Assembly: GCA_047495785.1 (NCBI GenBank)
Contig: JBLDXI010000003.1
Coordinates: 4,464,001-4,528,000, forward strand
DNA from: Lepidodermella squamata
Taxonomy: Eukaryota > Gastrotricha
Direction: 5' to 3'
DNA: 64,000 bases
Positions 57,901 to 64,000 of this stretch are shown piece by piece. Under the pieces are notes generated by a model. It was not told the origin of the DNA. It searched no databases and was given only the letters and a program-made list of their open reading frames with translations. How positions within the stretch are numbered: the first letter of the stretch is position 1; each line of letters begins with the position of its first letter. The position numbers were made by a program, and so were the translations under genes.

Positions 57901-60900
57901 GATAGAACGAAATAGATATATATTTTACGGTAACGTATAAAACACTGTCAGCTAGTCTGAGTTTCTACGAAAAATGCTAGCGAACAGCTGCGTTCGCCTT
58001 CCGCCAACACTGGTAATCTCTCTTCAATCGAAAGTAGGATTAATAGGCAACGAAACAGCACACAACATGAAAGGCGGGAATACGTCAGTAAGGGACTCGG
58101 CAATAACATATCAAATGATAAGTAGGTAGGCAAAAACTCATGTCAAGGACTGTTTAGAGACCTGTTAACGGCGTTAGCAGCGGCGTAATTTTTCGGCGCT
58201 TTCTCAAGGCGTCTACGACTCCTGTATGGTGCCAAAGTATTTCGATAAAGTGTGATGAAATTATCAACAAAAATGATGATAGTGCAAGGCAAATGAAATC
58301 AAATTCTAGTTGCTCAGTGATTTTTTGATTATAGGCCAATTTAAGAGGATGAACATACCTAATGAAGCAGAGAATGAGAACGAGGACGATAAGGATGATA
58401 ATAGCGGCAATGCCTGGGCCAAGAATCCACGGCAACTTCGCCACGAGTTCGTTCGGTACCGGTGTCCCAGTGACTGTGAGCGCCAAAACACCCTCTGTCG
58501 TGAACGGTTCAGACCAGTCCGTCGATTCTTCAAATCGAGTCTGGGTGTAGCCTGGAAAGGTGATGGCACGGACAAAAACACGGTACTGCTTGTCCCGTTG
58601 CAGTCGACGGTTTGCGTAACCATTGTAAACTCGCCCATCACCGACAATGAATTCGATAGGCAAGCTCGACCTGCTGAAATTTGCAGCGGCGTAGACCAAC
58701 GGTGAAGGGTCCTCCGGCCGGTAGTCGTTAGGCTGCCGTAGGCCGGGTGTTACTTCGCCCACAAAGATGATGTACTCGGCAATGGGCCCGTTAGCCTCTG
58801 AGAAGTTAGCGAGGCGGGCTACAACCGGAGCAGCATCCCCGCCAGTGATGATGGTTGGTGGCCGTGATGGCTTGGGCGGTGACTCGTAGTCAGTCCGGGC
58901 CCACACGCTAAAAGGCGTCCCAAGCATGTTGTCGGTCTCCTTAAGTTGAAACGTGAACGTGTAGTTGGTGTTCGGTTTCAGTTCGGTGAAGCGGTACTGC
59001 GGCACTGTAATGCCCTCCAGCGTTGCGAATCGTGGACCGTCCGTCAGGTTTTGTAGCACGTTGTTTTCGAGGTAGCTTCTATGACCCTGGTAGCGGATCT
59101 ACATAAAACAAAAATTGCATTAACATCGCATTCTAATCTTCCTGTCAAGTCTGCAATGACCGAAACGTATGAAAACCACGATACCGCCAGATTCAGGAAG
59201 GCGAGTGATGGTCATACGTATAGTAAAAACGTATAAAAGCGGCGCAAGTCAAAACGAACAAAACGGACGCAACGGATTACGAAAATAAAAAACGAGACAA
59301 CGAAAAGCGTCAGGTTTCTTTTTTTTATATCGGCCTATATAAAAAAAATTATCAGCCCTTCTAAACAGATAACCGAAACCCGTCCGAGGATTTTTTCATT
59401 ATAATCAATCAGGATTATAGAAATCTATCTCCACTCAGCTAACGAGCGGATATCCTTCAAACAGATAACCGAGTTTTTAGCTATCTATATGTTAATTTGA
59501 AGGGTTTTTCGGGCTTTGGGTAATCATTTTTTACGTGTCAACTGCTAGTTTCAGCGTCGACATGTCAGACAAAGCAAGAAATCAAGTGAAGCACATCGAT
59601 AATTATCATCAGCCGTCTGAGTGAAAAGCGCCAGTGCGAGTTGACAAGACAACATAAATGATAGCCAACTAGCCGTAAGAAATTGTGCTTATGAAATTTT
59701 AGTAGTTTCATTTACCATCGCGTTATATTTAGTCTGCCGATTCTGTATACAGAGGAACAATAATAATATTGCAACAGTAGAAGAAATGTGCGTATTTAAA
59801 GGGTGACATCAGATATCAGTCAATTTGCAACAGTTCAAAAATTGCCGTTCTTCAAGTATCAATTTGAAACTGAAATCAATCATGAATGTGTTTGTGTGCG
59901 TTTTGAAATCAAATAGCCACTATCGATTGCTCCGCTAAATTGCAGTATATTTTTGTCATTCTATGGTCATGCGGCACTTGAGAAAGTTTGGTGGTACACA
60001 AGTAAAAGCTATGCTATTTAGTTTTAGAAAATATTTAGTACGTTGTGCGTGGCAATGATAATAATAATAATAATCTTATTATTGTTATTGGGGTGGTATT
60101 TATTGGCCCGATTCGCTTTAATTTTTTATGAGCGTCGCTGGAGGAGGAAACAAACCTGTGTGTTGGAAGGATCAGACACACGTTCCCACGACACAACAAC
60201 CGCACGAGAGCCTTGAGCAACAGCTTTCAAGCCATGAACAACAGCATTTCGAATTTCTAGGAGAAAAAAAATACAATCATAACGGCTACTTGAAGATGAT
60301 CAGAGTGAACCGACCAGCTGATGGTAGTTTGGGTTCCCGCTTGACAACACTCCGGTCGATCTCGCGGTTATTAGCTCCATAGGCAGCAGCGACAACGGCA
60401 TAGGTATCATTGGCGTTGACTGAAAAATTGAGAGAATATTCACATTAATAAATGACAATGATGGAACAGGACAATTACCCAGTATCAAAATAGTAATTGA
60501 GGTAGAAAATAAGCCGATTTTACAAAACATTTGGCGCCAAGTGAAAAAAGGTTCGATACAAAATTACGCCACCATAATTTAGCAACTATTTACGGGACGA
60601 ATGTCGCAGCAAATGATTATCAGATAAAATGTACGAGCAAATAAAAATAACTAGCAAATAAAAAGACGCTTGCTCTGGAGGCAAATAGGGCTGACAGATG
60701 ATTGTGATGCCAATGCTATTATCAGGAGGAGCGGAAATCGGAACCGAGATTGACTCGAAAATAAAAGAGTCTAATGTGCGCGTGTATAGGTATTGGGTAG
60801 AATCTACGTCTCGAATCGAAATTGACTATTAGAAGTATATAAATCGCGAGCGCGTTGTGTATAGTAAATACGTTGGCTGTGTGCTGTCGGGCGCGCGTGT

Positions 60901-63737
60901 GTTTATACGAAACTACGAAGCTTGCTTATTAACGAGCGAAAAATATACGTAGACGGGAGCGAATCGCGTCGTCGCCATCCTCGTCCTACGATGGTGTTTG
61001 AGCAGGCTTTAATCGATCGAAATCGCCATGCTCGTCGCCGTCGTGGCAGGTGCACTCAGGCCTTTATTACACACGCGGATAAGCGTTGTGTCCAAGGTAT
61101 AATGATGCCAATGCGCTTATTATTATTTACAGCAGCGCGCGGAAACGAGAAGAAGCGAGCGCGATTGTAAGTGTAGGGAGCGACGACGAGTGCCGCCGAT
61201 CTTCTTCGTCTCTTTTCGCCCCAAAAACAACCCGCCAGCCAGCAAAACATGCGCTTATATTCTTTCATATACCACCCGAATCGTCCCATCATCGTTATCG
61301 TATTGATAAATCATTTGCGTGAATTATTCACAAGTCACGCCAACAAGCGCCGCCGCAAATGACAATTAGCCGCGCAGGGAGCTGCGTGTCGCAATCGATA
61401 AAGCCAAGTAGTTTTTCCGCCCCATATTTAGAAAGAATCGAGGGCAACTTACCCAGCAACGTAATTTGATTGACCGAACGGTCGGGCACAACGTGCGCTT
61501 TCCATTCGGCTTCCTCGCGGCGGTCCGCCAACTCAGAGTCGCCGATGTACAGGATCTTGTAGTATTCGACATTCATGTCCTGGCTGAGCGCGTTCCACGA
61601 AACCGTTAAACGAGTTTTGTCAGACGGATTACGAGCAAGTTCGATGGGTTCCAGAAGACCCATGGAAGAAACGCGGAAGACGTGTTTGTCCGACCACTCA
61701 GAGAGGCCGGCTGAGTTAGCAGCTGCGACTGAGACGGCAAGGGTGAGCACAGCCGAGTTCGTCTCGTTGACGATGATGTCCACGGCGGGAACGGTGTAAT
61801 TTCCGTCCTCGCGCATGAACTCGTACTTGCCGTCGGGCAGTTTGCGGAAGATGCGGATTCGGTAGAACACGATGGCACCGTTCTGGGTCGATGGCGGTGG
61901 CGGCTGCCAGCTGATTCGAATCTGCGTCCGGTTCACATACTGGTGCGTGATATTCTGCGGCGCTGCGGTCGGACGCTCCTCGGGCGTCGACACAGTTGCG
62001 ACCGCCGACGCTGAGTTGCCATTCGCGTTGAAAGCGACAAGATCGAACCGATATTCCGCGCCTTTGGCAAAATCGCGAAGTGGCAAATCCAACTTAACAT
62101 CGTTCGGCGACAATGTTCGAGGCGACCCCGGAGCACCAGTCATGTTATTCCACGCCTTGTTCCATCGACCATAGGTCAGCGTGTATCCTTCAATGCCGAG
62201 CTGCCAGGAGGGCGCCCCATATGGCAAGTTCGGCCGCTCCCAGGTTATTGAGATCGACCTCTCCGCCTCGACAACTTTGGCATTGAAGTTGACCGGGGCG
62301 CTCGGGGGCCGACCATGAACTTTGACGGTACTAGGTGCTGACCATGCGCCATCGCCAACCGACGTGAACGCCTTCACTCGTACTTGGTACTCGGTGTCAG
62401 CGGCCATACTCGGGATGGTAATCTCCGTGTTTTCGGTAGTCAGCTCTTTCGCGTCGTTTGTCCTCAAGCTGGTCAGTTCAACACGGTAGTAGGTGATAGT
62501 GCCCTTCGGATCACGCGGCGGGCTCCACATCACGTGAATGGTGTTGTCCTTCACGTTCATTCTGATGTTCTCCGGAGAAGAGGGAACTGAAATGATAATG
62601 AAAACAAGCAATGAATAATCATGCGAGAATCATGTTGATCGACGGTTCGGCTACTCGTGTTAATAATCATGGAATTGATACAGTTCAAATGACTAATCAT
62701 ACACTGCTACGCACAGAAAGAATGCTATTCGTACATTTTTCAAATTGTGACACTTGGTTCAGAGTCTATTACCTATAAATACTTTCAGCACATCTTAATA
62801 TAATTGCCGCATTTTGGATGGACTTCGTTCATTTTAAATGTAAACCTCCCGCATAAAGCCCGTCCCTTAATTGCGAAGGTGAAGTGGTAAACAGATGTCC
62901 ATGAAATGGTAAACCCAAGGTAAATGTTTGTGAATATTTCGCCCCATGTTCACTATTTTTCGAATTAATGAGAAATCTTCCCCACTGAGGTTACTGAAGT
63001 TTCCATAACACGGCAATCTGACTTTAAAGATCTAACAACAAAGCAGGGCTGCATCAACCATTAGCTTTCACCTTCATTTAGCCTGTAAATTATTGCACAT
63101 TCTGACGAGAATGGAAACCAAAGAAACACATTAAATTCATGTCGGCTAAATAATGTACGAATTGCAGTCTTCTGGGTAACCCTTGCGAATGATTAGCATC
63201 AACTAATTGATTGCTTGTGCGTTTAATAAATGAAAGAAGAAAGCAAGCAAAATAGAGTTAGAAGCTAAACAGTAACAGGAAAGAAATCTAGAGTAACGGC
63301 ACAACAATGAAAGCAATCAAAATGTTTGTGGGGACTCGGGGTTAGTAGTGTGAGTAGAAGTCGTGATTGATGATGATTGAACTTACTGCCCTCGGACGTC
63401 CGCACAGAAACGGGTGCCGAGGCGGGTCCAGCCCCGGCAGCGTTGTTACCACGCATCCACACGTAGTATTCAGTGAAGTACATCAGCCCACCATCGATTC
63501 GGAAACTCGTAGCGCTTGGATCTCGGATTTCGACTGAGCGAGTAGGAGGTTGCTCGCTTAGAACTGGTTTGCCGGCAGCGTCGCGTTCGAACGGCTCGTC
63601 TGCCAGGGTCCAGAATAGCGTGTACGATGTCAGGTTGCCATTCGCTTCTTTCGCGCCGATCGTGCTCCACACGACGTCGATCTTGGCCTCCTTGGGCACC
63701 GCCTGGGCGCTAAGACCACTTGGAGCAGCGGAAGGTT
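54960..63737 (-). CDS. LAR-type (R2A) receptor protein tyrosine phosphatase, C-terminal part
   Basis: Homologue of Drosophila Lar, nematode PTP-3 and vertebrate PTPRF/S/D, neuronal adhesion phosphatases for axon guidance and synapse formation. Seven exons join in phase: 63387-63737, 61453-62586, 60315-60419, 60156-60256, 58359-59098, 56529-57645 and 54960-56285, about 1,620 residues. The Ig domains and first FN3 domains lie beyond the right edge. In view are about six FN3 modules, a membrane-proximal segment, one TM helix ([20 protein letters not shown]) and a long low-complexity linker. Domain D1 follows, with [26 protein letters not shown] and active [12 protein letters not shown]2 has VDWPEQG and [11 protein letters not shown] and matches LAR D2 at [23 protein letters not shown]. 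Glu replaces Asp in the D2 WPD loop, as in other LARs with weak D2. The two exons near 60.2-60.4 kb are short and rest on phase and FN3 pattern. Confidence 0.93.
57010..57570 (-). repeat. Low-complexity coding segment in the LAR juxtamembrane region
   Basis: Within the exon 56529-57645 the linker between the TM helix and D1 is about 190 residues rich in Thr, Ser, Asn, Pro and Ala. It includes five consecutive Asn and four consecutive Thr. LAR proteins usually have a much shorter linker. The frame stays open throughout. Confidence 0.75.
57646..58358 (-). other. Intron of the LAR-type gene
   Basis: 713-base intron between the TM exon (donor gtatgt) and the juxtamembrane exon (acceptor ttttacag). 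No gene or repeat recognised inside. Confidence 0.6.
59099..60155 (-). other. Intron of the LAR-type gene
   Basis: About 1.06 kb with a short poly-A/T run (59330-59350) and an (ata/aat)n run near 60057-60085. No coding signal seen. Confidence 0.55.
60420..61452 (-). other. Intron of the LAR-type gene
   Basis: About 1.03 kb. The GC-rich part at 60890-61260 gives frames on both strands, but none continues the FN3 reading. No separate gene supported. Confidence 0.5.
62587..63386 (-). other. Intron of the LAR-type gene
   Basis: 800-base AT-rich intron between FN3 exons, donor gtaagt at the 63387 side and acceptor atttcag before 62586. Nothing else recognised. Confidence 0.6.
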
Positions 63738-64000
63738 CTAAATTGCACAACGACCAAACGCGAGCGAAGAGAAATTAAAGACAACATTTAGAGTCAAGTC
63801 CAGCAAGCGGCGAAGGTCGGTTTCAGGATGATTTCAGTGTAGGTAAGTACAATTCTCTAGGTTACGTGACTTCGAAGGGGTGGCGTGGTGGTCCGTAATA
63901 ATGGTATAATAAGCAAATCCCAAAAAACATTTAAACATAAAGCGCTAGATTTTCAATGATTCAGAAAATCAATTTTCGACAATCTAAAGGCTCCACTACA

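Noticed and set aside
1-64000. tRNA, rRNA, CRISPR arrays, bacterial operons or other prokaryotic features
   Set aside because: None seen. Spliced genes, poly(A) signals and animal-specific families show nuclear eukaryotic DNA.

Overview
This 64 kb window is nuclear DNA of a small, gene-dense invertebrate animal. Every recognisable gene has its best match in metazoan families, and introns are GT-AG and often only 45-60 bases long. Large proteins sit on few, very long exons; the SZT2 homologue has one 4.7 kb exon. Genes lie on both strands, with short spacers in most places. I infer an ecdysozoan and think a tardigrade most likely. The reasons are a secreted Cu/Zn superoxide dismutase-like protein that has lost a copper-ligand histidine (a variation I recall from tardigrade SODs), an SZT2 gene (which, as I recall, Drosophila and C. 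elegans lack), and the compact gene structure. The species was not determined.

Layout from left to right. 0-6.4 kb: ribosomal protein eL8 (RPL7A), a GPI-anchored SOD-like protein, Integrator subunit 8 (INTS8) and RNF11, all on +. 6.4-8.4 kb: a gene-free stretch holding a 429-bp foldback MITE. 8.4-13.3 kb: a secreted four-CUB plus discoidin-domain protein (-), divergent from a hevein-domain serine protease homologue without a complete catalytic triad (+). 14-17.8 kb: a small single-pass membrane protein, the spliceosomal cyclophilin CWC27 and an unidentified 140-residue ORF, all on -. 18.1-28.8 kb: SZT2 (+, 8 exons, about 3,450 residues). 29-31.5 kb: no genes, one decayed relative of the MITE. 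31.6-33.4 kb: Fizzy-related/Cdh1 (-).

33.4-38.4 kb: transposon debris. A dead non-LTR retrotransposon fragment (+) and a partial copy in the opposite orientation flank an unidentified coding-like tract. 38.5-40.5 kb: the LDB-binding protein SSBP (+, 8 exons). 40.5-46.3 kb: the longest gene-poor interval. 46.3-47.5 kb: a beta-1,4-galactosyltransferase (+), convergent with a cytochrome P450 (-, 47.6-49.6 kb) whose I-helix acid-threonine pair is missing. 50.9-53.5 kb: two tandem Cys-loop ligand-gated channel genes (+) with identical exon structure. 55-63.7 kb: the 3' two-thirds of a LAR-type receptor tyrosine phosphatase (-), whose 5' end lies beyond the right edge.

The genes do not form one pathway. 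The mix is core housekeeping (translation, snRNA processing, splicing, anaphase-promoting complex, nutrient sensing) beside lineage-specific secreted or membrane proteins. Three of the latter (SOD-like, protease homologue, P450) keep their fold signatures but have lost key active-site residues. Exon joins were made by eye from splice signals, reading phase and remembered family sequences; none was tested by RNA data or a database search.
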